A stretch of 42,043 bases of DNA from SKLM01 sp964542755 (GCA_964542755.1 CAZIWL010000027.1:1-42043), one strand, 5' to 3'; positions 24,597 through 33,268 are shown, counted from the first letter of the stretch. Translations and numbers: made by a program. The notes: generated by a model not told the origin, from the sequence alone.

Positions 24597-25898
24597 ATGA
24601 GACAATCCTCCCGGATCGCGGGGTTCTACAACAGAACGCTGGCGGAGCGCGTCGAGACCGTCGCAGAGTGGGCCGACTTAGCAGAGGATGAAAGCGCGGC
24701 CCTCAGCGGGGCCATGGGGCTCGATCACGAACGGGCGACCCGCATGATCGAGAACGTGGTGGGCCTGTACGCCCTGCCGCTCGGCATCGCCGTCAACTTC
24801 CTGGTGAACGATCAAGATGTGCTGGTCCCGATGGTCATCGAGGAACCCTCGGTGGTTGCCGGGGCCTCGTTCGCGGCCAAGCTGGCTCGAGCAGGCGGCG
24901 GCTTCACGGCGATCACCACGGCTCCAGAGATGATCGGCCAGATCCAGGTGCTCGACGTGGTCGATGTGCATTCGGCTCGCTTCGACATCCTGGGCGAGAA
25001 GGAGAAGCTTCTGGAGCTGGCGAACGAGACGGATCCCGTCCTAGTGGAGCTGGGGGGAGGCGCCCGGGATCTCGAGGTCCGGATCGTTACGTCGTCCGTG
25101 ACGGGACCGATGCTCGTGGTCCATTTGATCTTCGACTGCCGCGACGCCATGGGCGCCAATGCCGTCAACACGGCCTGCGAGACCCTGGCGGGCGAGATTG
25201 AGCGCATCACCGGGGGGCGGGTCCTGCTCCGCATCCTTTCGAACCTGGCGGATCGACGTCTGGCCCGGGCCCGGTGCACAGTCCCGGCGGAGGCCCTGGC
25301 ATTCGAGTCCTTCTCCGGCAGCGACGTGGCGCAGGGTATCGTCGAAGCGGCAGCCTTTGCGACAGCAGATCCCTACCGGGCTGCCACGCACAACAAAGGG
25401 ATCATGAACGGGATCGACGCCGTCGTCCTCGCCACGGGGAACGACTGGCGGGCAGTTGAGGCTGGTGCACACGCTTATGCAGCCCGCTCGGGCCAGTACA
25501 GCAGCCTGAGCACCTGGGCCCTGGACGATGCCGGCGATCTCGTCGGCACCCTCGAGTTACCCCTCACGGTCGGCACCGTGGGGGGGGCGACCCGGGTACA
25601 TCCCACGGCGCAGATCGCGCTGCGTATCCTGGGCGTCGACACAGCCTCCGAGCTGGCAGCCATCATGGCGTCCGCGGGGCTGGCACAGAACCTGGCAGCT
25701 CTCCGTGCGCTGGCGACCGAGGGCATACAGCGGGGGCACATGCAGCTTCACGCGCGACAGGTCGCCATCGCCGCCGGCGCCGAGGGCGACGAGGTGACAC
25801 TTATTGCCAGCGGGATGATCGACAAGGGGCCAGTTCGGCTTGATCGGGCCAGAGTCCTTCTGGACGAACTGCGCGAGGCACAGATGGATGAGCGATGA
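24597..25898 (+). CDS. mvaA: Class II HMG-CoA reductase
   Basis: Makes mevalonate from HMG-CoA with a reduced nicotinamide cofactor in the cytoplasm. The class II (Pseudomonas mevalonii-like) form is shown by IENVVGLYALPLGIAVNFLV, DAMGANAVN, LPLTVGTVGGAT and LHARQVA, and by the absence of a membrane domain. With ATG 24597 as the start, the family catalytic residues fall at E83, K267 (HNKGI), D283 (GNDW) and H381 (GHMQLHARQ), exactly the numbering of the P. mevalonii enzyme. This supports both the start and full activity. The open frame to 24555 is rejected for that reason. At 433 residues the length matches the family. It has its own promoter, 161 bases before HMG-CoA synthase. The cofactor choice (NADH or NADPH) is not read from sequence. 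Confidence 0.95.
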   Translation: MRQSSRIAGFYNRTLAERVETVAEWADLAEDESAALSGAMGLDHERATRMIENVVGLYALPLGIAVNFLVNDQDVLVPMVIEEPSVVAGASFAAKLARAGGGFTAITTAPEMIGQIQVLDVVDVHSARFDILGEKEKLLELANETDPVLVELGGGARDLEVRIVTSSVTGPMLVVHLIFDCRDAMGANAVNTACETLAGEIERITGGRVLLRILSNLADRRLARARCTVPAEALAFESFSGSDVAQGIVEAAAFATADPYRAATHNKGIMNGIDAVVLATGNDWRAVEAGAHAYAARSGQYSSLSTWALDDAGDLVGTLELPLTVGTVGGATRVHPTAQIALRILGVDTASELAAIMASAGLAQNLAALRALATEGIQRGHMQLHARQVAIAAGAEGDEVTLIASGMIDKGPVRLDRARVLLDELREAQMDER

Positions 25899-25918
25899 AC
25901 CGTCCCCCAAAAGTGCCA

Positions 25919-25948
25919 TTGCGGACGCGGCAGACTGTGTGCTAGACT
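25919..25948 (+). promoter_or_regulatory. Candidate promoter of HMG-CoA synthase
   Basis: TTGCGG (25919-25924), 18 bases, TGC-TAGACT with the -10 at 25943-25948 (extended). Just downstream lies a 9-base tandem repeat, TGAAGGGTA-TGAAGGGTG (25951-25968). The spacing and both boxes are moderate matches. Confidence 0.5.
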
Positions 25949-26040
25949 GATGAAGGGTATGAAGGGTGCGGGACAGGACTGACGATCACGGTCGCCCCCC
26001 CTATCTAGCTGGACCGATTGGCTAACTAACGAAGAGATGG

Positions 26041-26057
26041 CGGAGAGTGAAGCTCCG
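26041..26057 (+). promoter_or_regulatory. Hairpin covering the HMG-CoA synthase ribosome-binding site
   Basis: CGGAG (26041-26045) can pair with CTCCG (26053-26057), which would mask the GGAGAG Shine-Dalgarno sequence two bases before ATG 26060. Only 5 bp, so it is modest in strength; a translation brake is inferred. Confidence 0.35.
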
Positions 26058-26059
26058 AT

Positions 26060-27133
26060 ATGGTGACCAATTTGGACGCGGCAATACTGAAACCAGACCG
26101 GGATGTAGGCATTGTGGGATATGGCGCGTATGTGCCCCGCTACCGACTGCCGGCGACCGAGGTGGCCCGTGTCTGGCTGGACGGCAAGGGCGGGACGCCG
26201 ATCAAGGAGAAATCGGTGCCCGGCCCGGATGAGGATGTGGCGACCATGTCCTTGGAGGCCGCACGCAACGCCCTGGCTCGCGCGGGCAACCTCGATCCGG
26301 CGGAGATCCGGGCCGTCTGGGTTGGAAGCGAGTCCCATCCCTATGCGGTCAAGCCCACGTCGACCATCGTGGCCGAGGCAATCGGGGCGACGCCCTACAC
26401 GCAAGCGGGCGACTGGGAGTTCGCCTGCAAGGCCGGCACCGAGGCTATTCAGGCGGCCATCGGTTTCGTCGGCTCCGGCATGGCGCGATATGCGCTGGCT
26501 GTGGGGTCAGACACCGCGCAAGCCCGGCCGTCCGACGCGCTGGAATACACGGCAGCGGCCGGAAGCGCAGCCTTTCTCATCGGTTCCGCCGAGGGGGCGC
26601 TGGCGATACTCGAGGGCTCCGTCTCCTACGCCACGGACATCCCGGACTTCTGGCGACGGGCCTATCAGCGCTACCCCTCCCATGGCGGACGCTTCACCGG
26701 TCAGCCGGCGTATTTCACGCACATCGCCGGGGCCGTCGAAGCACTCTTCAAAACCCTGGGAACCGGGGCCAGCGACTACGAACACGTCGTCTTCCATCAG
26801 CCCAACGCCAAGTTTCCGGCCAAAATAGGCCGGCATCTGGGCTTCGACAAGGAGCAGATTGGAGCCGGATTACTCGTCAACGACATCGGCAATACGTATG
26901 CCGGTTCCTCGCCGATGGGCTTGACCGCGGTGCTCGACGTCGCCGAGCCGGGCCAGCGCGTGCTCATCGCCAGCTATGGATCGGGAGCTGGCTCGGACGC
27001 GCTGTCGCTCCGCGTCACCGACGCCATTGTCGAACGACAGCCCAAGGCACCGGCGACCCGGGACTACATCGCGCGACGCCGTCAAGTTGACTATGCTACC
27101 TACGTCCGCTACACTAAAAAGTTGGTCACGTAG
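26060..27133 (+). CDS. HMG-CoA synthase, archaeal type
   Basis: Condenses acetyl-CoA with acetoacetyl-CoA to HMG-CoA. It is a thiolase-fold enzyme of the archaeal HMG-CoA synthase family rather than the Staphylococcus MvaS type: the start DVGIVGYGAYVPRYRLP, ESHPYAVKPTSTIVAEAIGA, then the active-site Cys C123 in EFACKAGTEAIQ. H246 is in VFHQPNAKFP, and the C-terminal YGSGAGSDA is present. Length 357 matches. In archaea this enzyme forms a complex with thiolase and a DUF35 protein, both of which lie just downstream here. ATG 26060 is behind GGAGAG. A strong terminator follows the gene. Confidence 0.92.
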   Translation: MVTNLDAAILKPDRDVGIVGYGAYVPRYRLPATEVARVWLDGKGGTPIKEKSVPGPDEDVATMSLEAARNALARAGNLDPAEIRAVWVGSESHPYAVKPTSTIVAEAIGATPYTQAGDWEFACKAGTEAIQAAIGFVGSGMARYALAVGSDTAQARPSDALEYTAAAGSAAFLIGSAEGALAILEGSVSYATDIPDFWRRAYQRYPSHGGRFTGQPAYFTHIAGAVEALFKTLGTGASDYEHVVFHQPNAKFPAKIGRHLGFDKEQIGAGLLVNDIGNTYAGSSPMGLTAVLDVAEPGQRVLIASYGSGAGSDALSLRVTDAIVERQPKAPATRDYIARRRQVDYATYVRYTKKLVT

Positions 27134-27145
27134 CGCGTGCACTGG

Positions 27146-27180
27146 TCGCCCTACACCGTCGTGTGTAGGGCGATTTTTCT
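27146..27180 (+). terminator. Rho-independent terminator after HMG-CoA synthase
   Basis: TCGCCCTACAC (27146-27156) pairs perfectly with GTGTAGGGCGA (27163-27173) around a 6-base loop, followed by TTTTTCT. This is the clearest intrinsic terminator in the window and lies 13 bases after the stop. Confidence 0.92.
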
Positions 27181-27267
27181 GGCTGACGTTGAGTGATGCT
27201 TGCACGACGCGAGGGATGAGGCTGTAGAGAACAGCATCGTGCGAGAGGTTTGAAGCAGGTCCAACCT

Positions 27268-28428
27268 ATGAGAGACGTAGCCATTATCGGGATCGGACAG
27301 ACGGAGGTCGGAGAACACTGGGGCGTGAGCCTGCGACATCTGGCGCTGGGGGCCGTCCAGGCAGCCATGGCCGATGCGGGGGTGATGAACGCCGACGCGC
27401 TCTACGTGGGAAATATGCTCTCCGGGGAGCTGGAGGGTCAGGAACACCTGGGGGCGCTGGTGGCGGACTTCGCCGGCCTGCGGGGGATCGAAGCCTTCAA
27501 GATCGAGGCTGCCTGCGGATCTGGGGCGGCGGCCCTGCGGATGGGATACATCGCCGTCGCCGGTGGGCTGGCGGACATCGTGGTGGTCGTCGGGGTGGAA
27601 AAGATGACCGACACGTTGGGCCCGGATACCACAGCTGCCCTAGCCTCGGCGGCTGATGCGGATCACGAGGCCGCTCACGGTGCCTCATTTGTTACCATTA
27701 ATGCACTGTTGATGCGGCGCTACATGCATGAGTACGGATACAGCCATCAGGCCTTCGCACCCTTTGCAGTCAACGCGCATCGTAACGCCGTGCACAACCC
27801 CCACGCCATGTTCCGCTTCCCTGTTACTGCCGAGAAGTTTGCCCAGGCGCGGATGATATCCGATCCGATCAACCTGCTGGACAGCTCCCCCATCTGTGAT
27901 GGAGCAGCGGCGGTCGTCATTGCGCCGGCAGGTCAAGCGCAGAACCACTCGGTGACCCCAGTACACGTGGCGGCGTCGGCGGTGGGGACGGACACAGTTG
28001 CCGTCCACGATCGACGGGATCCGCTGGTTCTGGAGGGAGCCGCACTCTCGACACAACGGGCCTACAATCAAGCGGGTGTCGGCCCCTCGGACATTGACCT
28101 ATTTGAGCTGCACGACGCCTTCAGCATCATGGCGACTTTGAGCCTTGAGGCAGCCGGATTCGCGAAGCGCGGCAAGGGCCTCCGGTTAGCCCAAGAAGGC
28201 GGGATCGGCATCGACGGTCGCGTTCCGGTGACCACCATGGGGGGGCTGAAGGCTCGAGGCCACCCGGTGGGAGCCACGGGCATCTATCAGATCGTCGAGG
28301 TGGTCCAACAACTACGCGGCCTGGCCGGCAAGAATCAAGTCCGGAACGCGCGGTTGGGAATGGCACAGAACATTGGCGGCAGCGGCGCGACGGTGATCAC
28401 CCACATTCTGGAGAGGATGGCTGACTAG
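27268..28428 (+). CDS. Acetyl-CoA acetyltransferase, archaeal/SCP2-like thiolase
   Basis: Condenses two acetyl-CoA to acetoacetyl-CoA, the first step of the mevalonate pathway. The archaeal/SCP2-type thiolase signature is clear: active-site Cys in EAACGSGAAAL (residue about 83), LFELHDAFS, the GLKARGHPVGATG loop and the terminal NIGGSGAT. The start is ATG 27268 with GCAGGT upstream; a TTG 18 bases earlier is poorly spaced. At 386 residues the length fits. The enzyme is known to channel acetoacetyl-CoA to HMG-CoA synthase through a shared complex in archaea. Here a terminator separates the two genes, so it must have its own promoter, of which I see only weak candidates (TTGCAC at 27200). Confidence 0.92.
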   Translation: MRDVAIIGIGQTEVGEHWGVSLRHLALGAVQAAMADAGVMNADALYVGNMLSGELEGQEHLGALVADFAGLRGIEAFKIEAACGSGAAALRMGYIAVAGGLADIVVVVGVEKMTDTLGPDTTAALASAADADHEAAHGASFVTINALLMRRYMHEYGYSHQAFAPFAVNAHRNAVHNPHAMFRFPVTAEKFAQARMISDPINLLDSSPICDGAAAVVIAPAGQAQNHSVTPVHVAASAVGTDTVAVHDRRDPLVLEGAALSTQRAYNQAGVGPSDIDLFELHDAFSIMATLSLEAAGFAKRGKGLRLAQEGGIGIDGRVPVTTMGGLKARGHPVGATGIYQIVEVVQQLRGLAGKNQVRNARLGMAQNIGGSGATVITHILERMAD

Positions 28429-28445
28429 GGCCGTCGAAGACGGCC
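28429..28445 (+). promoter_or_regulatory. Hairpin directly after the thiolase stop
   Basis: GGCCGTC-GAA-GACGGCC, a perfect 7-bp stem with a three-base loop, starts on the first base after the TAG. There is no T-run, so partial termination or protection of the 3' end is more likely than full termination. A second 6-bp stem (TCACGT 28460-28465 with ACGTGA 28473-28478) follows in the same gap. Confidence 0.45.
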
Positions 28446-28576
28446 TACGAGCAGGCATCTCACGTCGAAGATACGTGATCGGTCATAGATCGAGATGACT
28501 TCGGACTCGGTGACCGGGCAAGAGACCTAACGGAGACGTGCGAGACGCCGCACAGGATTGAGAGACAGGAGTGATA

Positions 28577-28987
28577 ATGAACAGCATTCCAAAGAACTGG
28601 AGACTGCAGCAGCAGCGGTATCGATTGGTTGGAGAGATCTGCGAGAAATGCGGTGCGAGGATTTTCCCGCCCCGTGACGTTTGTCCCGAGTGTGAGACGG
28701 TGGAACAGAAGGAGGTCGCCTTCAGCGGCAAGGGTGAGGTGTACTCCTACAGCACCGTGTATCATCCGCCGAGAGGTTTTGAGGAGTTCGCCCCCTACAC
28801 AGTGGCCCTGGTCCGTCTCGAGGAGGGACCGTTGGTCACCGCCCAGTTGACGGATGTGGACTCGGATGACATCGAGATCGGGATGCCCGTCGAGATGGTG
28901 ACCCGGCGCCTGCAGAGCAGCGGTCAGGAAGGCGCCATCGTCTACGGGTATAAGTTTCGCCCAGCCGTGGCCCCGGCGGTCGGCTAG
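28577..28987 (+). CDS. DUF35 zinc-ribbon/OB-fold scaffold protein
   Basis: A small accessory protein (136 residues) with a rubredoxin-like zinc ribbon, C22, C25, C36 and C39 (CEKC and CPEC), followed by an OB-fold (GEVYSYSTVYHPPRGFEEFAPY, VTAQLTDVDSDDIEIG). In archaea the DUF35 protein sits between thiolase and HMG-CoA synthase and holds them together, so intermediates need not diffuse. The gene order here supports the same role (inference). ATG 28577 follows AGGAG at 28567-28571; the GTG at 28571 overlaps that site and is less likely. It is 148 bases after the thiolase with hairpins between. Confidence 0.9.
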   Translation: MNSIPKNWRLQQQRYRLVGEICEKCGARIFPPRDVCPECETVEQKEVAFSGKGEVYSYSTVYHPPRGFEEFAPYTVALVRLEEGPLVTAQLTDVDSDDIEIGMPVEMVTRRLQSSGQEGAIVYGYKFRPAVAPAVG

Positions 28988-29369
28988 GAAGGGCGTACCC
29001 TTTCCCAACCACCGAAGAATCCGTGGAGATCTGTCTCACGCACACCCTTAACTTCCAGGGTTGACCTGAGACAGGTCTCCACGCCAATTCTGCCGCCCCC
29101 ACCCCCGGCGGCGCGGAAGAACTAGCGTGGGATGACGCACCACCAACCCCGTCCATATCGCCCCGCTTTGGCCTCATCTCCCCGCGTACCTTTCGCGCCG
29201 GTGCCAACGAAGTATAATCTACCCTGCCAGATGTCGACGAGGACCGGGCGAGCGCTACGACCGATCCCGTCCGCCCCATTCCGTGACAGCAGTGCCGCTC
29301 CCATGTTCGCACTCGGTCCGACCCGACCACGTCGCACGGGGAGCAGCTTAGACCTACGAGGAGGACAGC
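28988..29369 (+). other. 382-base gene-free region: long hairpin and promoter
   Basis: No gene is supported. A 17-bp inverted repeat with one T-G pair (29022-29038 against 29067-29083) encloses a 28-base loop that itself holds a 5-bp stem (ACCCT 29044-29048, AGGGT 29057-29061). It may terminate the DUF35 transcript, although no T-run follows. A perfect TATAAT at 29213-29218 with a weak TTTCGC 16 bases upstream is the likely promoter for the MBL-fold gene, giving a leader of about 145 bases. Confidence 0.55.
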
Positions 29370-30002
29370 GTGTTAGATCGGATTCACTGGCTCGGTCACG
29401 ATGCGTTTCGAGTCGATGGGCCCATGACCATCTACTTCGATCCCTATCAGATTGGAGAGGGGAACCCCAAGGCGGACTTGATCCTCATCTCCCACGATCA
29501 CTCCGATCACTGCTCGCCCGAGGATGTGGAGCACATCCGGGGCGAAGAGACCGTCATCGTGACCATCCCGGCAGCAGCGGAGAAACTCTCGGGCGACATA
29601 CGGATCATCCATCCGGGGGACGCGGTCAGCGTCCGGGGAATCGAGGTCGAGGCTGTTCCGGCTTACAACGTGAACAAGTTCCGCAGCCCGGGGGAGCCCT
29701 TCCATCCCAAAGAGGCGGGTCACGTGGGCTTCGTGATCACCGTAGAGGGGAAGCGGATCTATCACGCCGGCGATACGGATCACATCCCTGAGATGGCCGA
29801 TCTGGAACCTGTCGACGTTGCCTTGCTTCCCGTAAGCGGAGTCTACGTCATGACCGCGGAGGAAGCCATTGAGGCCGCCCGCACGATTGAACCGGGGATT
29901 GCTATCCCCATGCACGTCGGCCGCGGCATCGGCTCCCCGGACGCCGCCGCGAGGTTCAGGGACGACGCGCCCGTCGATGTCGTGGTCCTGGAGATGGAGT
30001 AG
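29370..30002 (+). CDS. UlaG-like metallo-beta-lactamase-fold hydrolase
   Basis: A 210-residue cytoplasmic metal-dependent hydrolase. The HxHxDH motif appears as SHDHSDH (H42, H44, D46, H47), the GDTD ligand as YHAGDTDHIPE, and the terminal PMHVG supplies the last His. An early DPYQIG and the absence of extra domains place it in the UlaG/YtkL branch, which includes lactonases and phosphodiesterases. The true substrate is unknown. GTG 29370 is the start with GAGGAGG at 29359-29365. It is not obviously linked to MurJ, which starts 126 bases later; that gap contains a short TCAGGA/TCCTGA hairpin. Confidence 0.87.
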   Translation: MLDRIHWLGHDAFRVDGPMTIYFDPYQIGEGNPKADLILISHDHSDHCSPEDVEHIRGEETVIVTIPAAAEKLSGDIRIIHPGDAVSVRGIEVEAVPAYNVNKFRSPGEPFHPKEAGHVGFVITVEGKRIYHAGDTDHIPEMADLEPVDVALLPVSGVYVMTAEEAIEAARTIEPGIAIPMHVGRGIGSPDAAARFRDDAPVDVVVLEME

Positions 30003-30128
30003 CCCTGAACGAGCGAGACGCCCTGCGCGAGGTGTACGCTTTCGAACTCACGACCAGCCGTCCTCCGGTCCCAACGCGCAGCTTCATAGTCAGGAGGACC
30101 CCTTCCTGAACTGCGTCGTCAGGCCCGC

Positions 30129-31709
30129 ATGACATCCTCAACGCGCAGATCCTCGTCCAGTGTGGCCCGTTCGGCGGCCCTCGTCGCAGCTCTCTTCACA
30201 CTTGACAAGATCCTCGCTTTGGGCCGGGACGTGGTGATCGGCCGCGCTTTCGGTGCGTCCGCCGAGCTGGACGCGTACTACGCTGCCTTCGAGCTGCCGG
30301 ATGGATTGTTCACCATCCTGGCCGGAAGCGCAATGGCCACGACCCTCATCCCCATCCTCGCGGCTCGAATCCGCCGCGACGAACACGACGCGGGTTGGAG
30401 GCTCGTGTCTGCGGTGGTCAACCTGGCCCTACTGATCGTGGCGGTCGTCGGTGCCGTGGCCGCGATTTTCGCGCCACAGGTCATTGGGACCGTGGCCCCC
30501 GGGTTCGACGCCGAACAGGTGGCCCTGGGGGCCAAGCTCATGCGGTTGGTCTTGTTACAAACGCTGATCTTCACCGTGAGCGGTATCCTGGTAGGGGTGC
30601 TGAGAGCCTATCAGCACTTCCTTCTGCCGGCCCTGGCGCCCATCTGCTACACCCTGGGGCGCATCCTGGGCACCCTGTTTCTCGTCCCAAGGTGGGGAAT
30701 CTTCGGCCTGGCCTGGGGAGGCGTGGGCGGCGCGGTGGTCTACTTTCTCGTGCTCGTGCCCGGCCTGGTCCGCTTCGGAGCCCGCTGGTCCCTCACCCTG
30801 ACCCATCCGGATATGAGGGCCCTGGTGAGACTGATTGGCCCCCGCATGCTTGGATTGGGCGCAACCTACGTGAACTTCGTGCTTCCTACGTTTCTCGGAT
30901 CGCGGCTCTCCGACGGAGCCATCTCCGCCTACGAATACGGGTGGCGTCTCATGCAATTCCCAGAGACGATCATCGGTACGGCCCTGGGGATCACGGTCTT
31001 TCCCACTCTGGCGGATCTAGCGAGCAGTGAGGATCGCGAAGGGCTGCGCCGAACGGCCTCCTGGGCCCTCCGCCTGGTCCTGGCACTGGCAGTACCGGCA
31101 GCCGTAGGGCTTGTGGTCCTTGGGCGGCCCCTCACGGTCCTTCTCTTCCAGCGGGGGGCCTTCGATGCCGCCACCACTGATCGGGTCTTCCTGGCTCTCC
31201 AGTTCTTCTCCCTCGGGCTCATCTTCCACAGTGCGCTGGAGGTGACGAGCCGGCTGTTCTACGCCCAGAAGGATATGTGGACGCCGCTGTGGGCAGCCGT
31301 TGCAGGCTTAGGGATCAACGCCGGCCTGGGATGGCTGCTGCTGCCCAGGCTGGCCCAGGGCTCTATCGCCCTGTCAAACTCCTTGGGCGCGGGGCTCCAG
31401 GTCATACTGCTGTTGTTGGTAGCTCGCCATCAACTGGAGGGCATCGAGGGGAGAGCGCTGGCGGCCTCGCTGGGGCGCACCGTGTCCGCTTCTGCGCTCA
31501 TGATTGCGTCCATTATCGGCCTCCGCGCCCTGGCTCCGTCGCTGGATCCACGCATCCTGGGCGTCGCCGGCCTGGGTCTGGGGGCCCCGGTCTACGTCGT
31601 AAGCGCCGTGCTCCTGGGCAGCGAGGAAATCCGACAGCTGCCCAGTCTCCTTCTGGACAAGGAAATTGGCTTGCACGCTGAAGATCCCGGTCCACCAGAC
31701 AGCGCTTAG
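30129..31709 (+). CDS. murJ: Lipid II flippase MurJ (MviN)
   Basis: A MOP-superfamily flippase that moves lipid-linked peptidoglycan precursor across the inner membrane. About 14 TM helices over 526 residues fit MurJ. Family sequence includes LDKILALGRDVVIGRAFGAS in TM1, ELDAYYAAFELPDGLFTI, then MQFPETIIGTALGITVFPTLA and VLLFQRGAFDAATT, followed by LEVTSRLFYAQKDMWTPLW. The conserved Arg and Asp residues in TM1 (GRD) are visible. ATG 30129 is used; the ribosome-binding site is weak (CAGG). As an essential cell-wall enzyme it fits with the L,D-transpeptidase and C39-like envelope genes nearby. Confidence 0.93.
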   Translation: MTSSTRRSSSSVARSAALVAALFTLDKILALGRDVVIGRAFGASAELDAYYAAFELPDGLFTILAGSAMATTLIPILAARIRRDEHDAGWRLVSAVVNLALLIVAVVGAVAAIFAPQVIGTVAPGFDAEQVALGAKLMRLVLLQTLIFTVSGILVGVLRAYQHFLLPALAPICYTLGRILGTLFLVPRWGIFGLAWGGVGGAVVYFLVLVPGLVRFGARWSLTLTHPDMRALVRLIGPRMLGLGATYVNFVLPTFLGSRLSDGAISAYEYGWRLMQFPETIIGTALGITVFPTLADLASSEDREGLRRTASWALRLVLALAVPAAVGLVVLGRPLTVLLFQRGAFDAATTDRVFLALQFFSLGLIFHSALEVTSRLFYAQKDMWTPLWAAVAGLGINAGLGWLLLPRLAQGSIALSNSLGAGLQVILLLLVARHQLEGIEGRALAASLGRTVSASALMIASIIGLRALAPSLDPRILGVAGLGLGAPVYVVSAVLLGSEEIRQLPSLLLDKEIGLHAEDPGPPDSA

Positions 31710-31879
31710 ACCGAGGGGCCAACAGCGTCAGGCGGCTGGGCGGGAGGCTGCGTTAGGAACGGCATGCTCGACCGGCGTCCTGGCTCTCGGCCCGGGCAGG
31801 TCGGGGCCCGTGCGGGCGTGCCTCCGCGCCGAAATCTCTGGACAGTGAGGGAGAATGAAGCAGATCAGCCAATCTGACC

Positions 31880-31904
31880 GGGCAGCGAGGGGTGCCGGCT
31901 GCCC
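31880..31904. terminator. Possible terminator between convergent murJ and peptidase genes
   Basis: GGGCAGC (31880-31886) and GCTGCCC (31898-31904) form a perfect 7-bp stem with an 11-base loop in the 224-base convergent gap. No T-run is present, and nothing else is seen in the gap. Confidence 0.35.
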
Positions 31905-31933
31905 CGGCCTGACGTTGAGGTCACGCCTGGATG

Positions 31934-33268
31934 CTACCCGACGCTCTCCAGAGCCTCGAGAGCCGGCTCCCAGTCGTCGTGGTGCCGGAGGGCACTCCTG
32001 AAGTCAGAGCGCGCGCCGTCGACGTTGCCCAGCGCCATACGGGCCCTGCCGCGCCAGTAGTACGACTCCTCGAGATTGCCCGCCGTGTTCAGCGTCACAT
32101 CGGCCAAAGTGATCACATCCTCGAAGCGGCCTGTCTCGTAGTAGCTCTCATACGGGCCGAACTGGTACCAGAGCATGCGGAAGTGAAGTCCGAGTTGGCG
32201 GGACTTGTCGTAGGCCGCCGAGGCATCCTGGTGCCGTCCCAACGCCGTCAGAGATGAACCCACGTTGAACCAGGAGAAGGTTACCCAATCGGAGCAATCC
32301 GCATACGCCACACAGTCCCCGGGGAGGGCCACTGCCTCATTCCGTGCCACCTCCAGAGCGCGCTCGTACATCGCTGCATCGTCGAGGTCAGGTCCTATGA
32401 TGGAGGCCAGCTTCTCCCAGGTTTCCGGCGTGTAGATCACCGTATAGAGTCGGTTGAAGACCCGCCAGAGCTCATCGAGCTCCCGGTAGCCAATGGTCAC
32501 ATCCGGTCCGTGAAGCGAATCGTAGGTTATGAACTCCCGCACTCCATCATCATAGCCGACGACGAGCCGGTAGTGACCCAGCTGATCGCGGGCATCGCGA
32601 ACGTACCACGTCTCAACCATCACCGGGAATCCCGCCTGCAGCATGGCCTTCAGCATCTCAAGGTCGCCGTTCACCCGGGTGATGGCCTCGTATCCCTGAT
32701 CCCTCACGTAGGACTCGATCTCCCACGGGCTCACGTTCTTGTCGTCGGGATCGGGCTTCAGGACTGGCGCCGCATCATACTGCGTCTGCTCGCACCCCCA
32801 GTACGAGAGGAGCATGCTCGCCGTCGCTGGGCCACAGTTGTTCCAACCCTGGTGCTCGTGCCGCAGGCCCGCCAACTCCAGCATGACTGGAGGCGTCGGG
32901 GTTGGTGAAGGCTCTACCGTGGGCGTCGGTGTTGGGGCTGGCGTCTGGGTGGCTGACGCCACCATACGCGTGTCGGTGGGCGCCGGACGCTCCGCGGTTG
33001 GGGGCGGCTGAGTTGCTGTCGACGAGGATGTGGGCGAGACCGCGGGGATGAGCGTGGCGACGGAGCCGCTGTCCTGGACCGCAACCGGGGTGGGCAGTTG
33101 GTCCGGATGGGGGCGATGCCGCAGCTTCTGAATCGGCTCCGGCAGATAGTAGGCGTAGCGCCCCGGCAGCGCTCGAATCACCGTCACCAGGGCCAATGAG
33201 ACGACCACCAAGGTGAGGACAGCCAGACCCAGAGCTGCCAGGGGAAATGCATAACGTGATTTCAGCAT
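31934..33268 (-). CDS. Membrane-anchored C39-like peptidase with TPR repeats
   Basis: A Type II-oriented protein of 444 residues: TM anchor (about 8-32), Pro/Thr-rich stalk (58-128, TPTPTPT tracts), then a papain-like C39_2 domain. NNCGPATASMLLSYWG supplies the nucleophile C145, GHYRLVVGYDD the His H232 and ITYDSLHG the Asp D250. The C-terminal third carries several TPR-like helical hairpins (WFNVGSSLTALGRHQDASAAY and repeats to the end), probably for binding a partner. It would act outside the membrane, perhaps on exported peptides or cell-wall proteins. A TATAAT only 9 bases before ATG 33268 indicates a leaderless mRNA. Confidence 0.85.
   Translation of the reverse strand: MLKSRYAFPLAALGLAVLTLVVVSLALVTVIRALPGRYAYYLPEPIQKLRHRPHPDQLPTPVAVQDSGSVATLIPAVSPTSSSTATQPPPTAERPAPTDTRMVASATQTPAPTPTPTVEPSPTPTPPVMLELAGLRHEHQGWNNCGPATASMLLSYWGCEQTQYDAAPVLKPDPDDKNVSPWEIESYVRDQGYEAITRVNGDLEMLKAMLQAGFPVMVETWYVRDARDQLGHYRLVVGYDDGVREFITYDSLHGPDVTIGYRELDELWRVFNRLYTVIYTPETWEKLASIIGPDLDDAAMYERALEVARNEAVALPGDCVAYADCSDWVTFSWFNVGSSLTALGRHQDASAAYDKSRQLGLHFRMLWYQFGPYESYYETGRFEDVITLADVTLNTAGNLEESYYWRGRARMALGNVDGARSDFRSALRHHDDWEPALEALESVG

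Noticed and set aside
29132..29791. 219-codon plus-strand open frame in and past the 29-kb gap
   Set aside because: It overlaps the MBL-fold gene out of frame and has no domain; the MBL gene has full metal motifs and a good ribosome-binding site.
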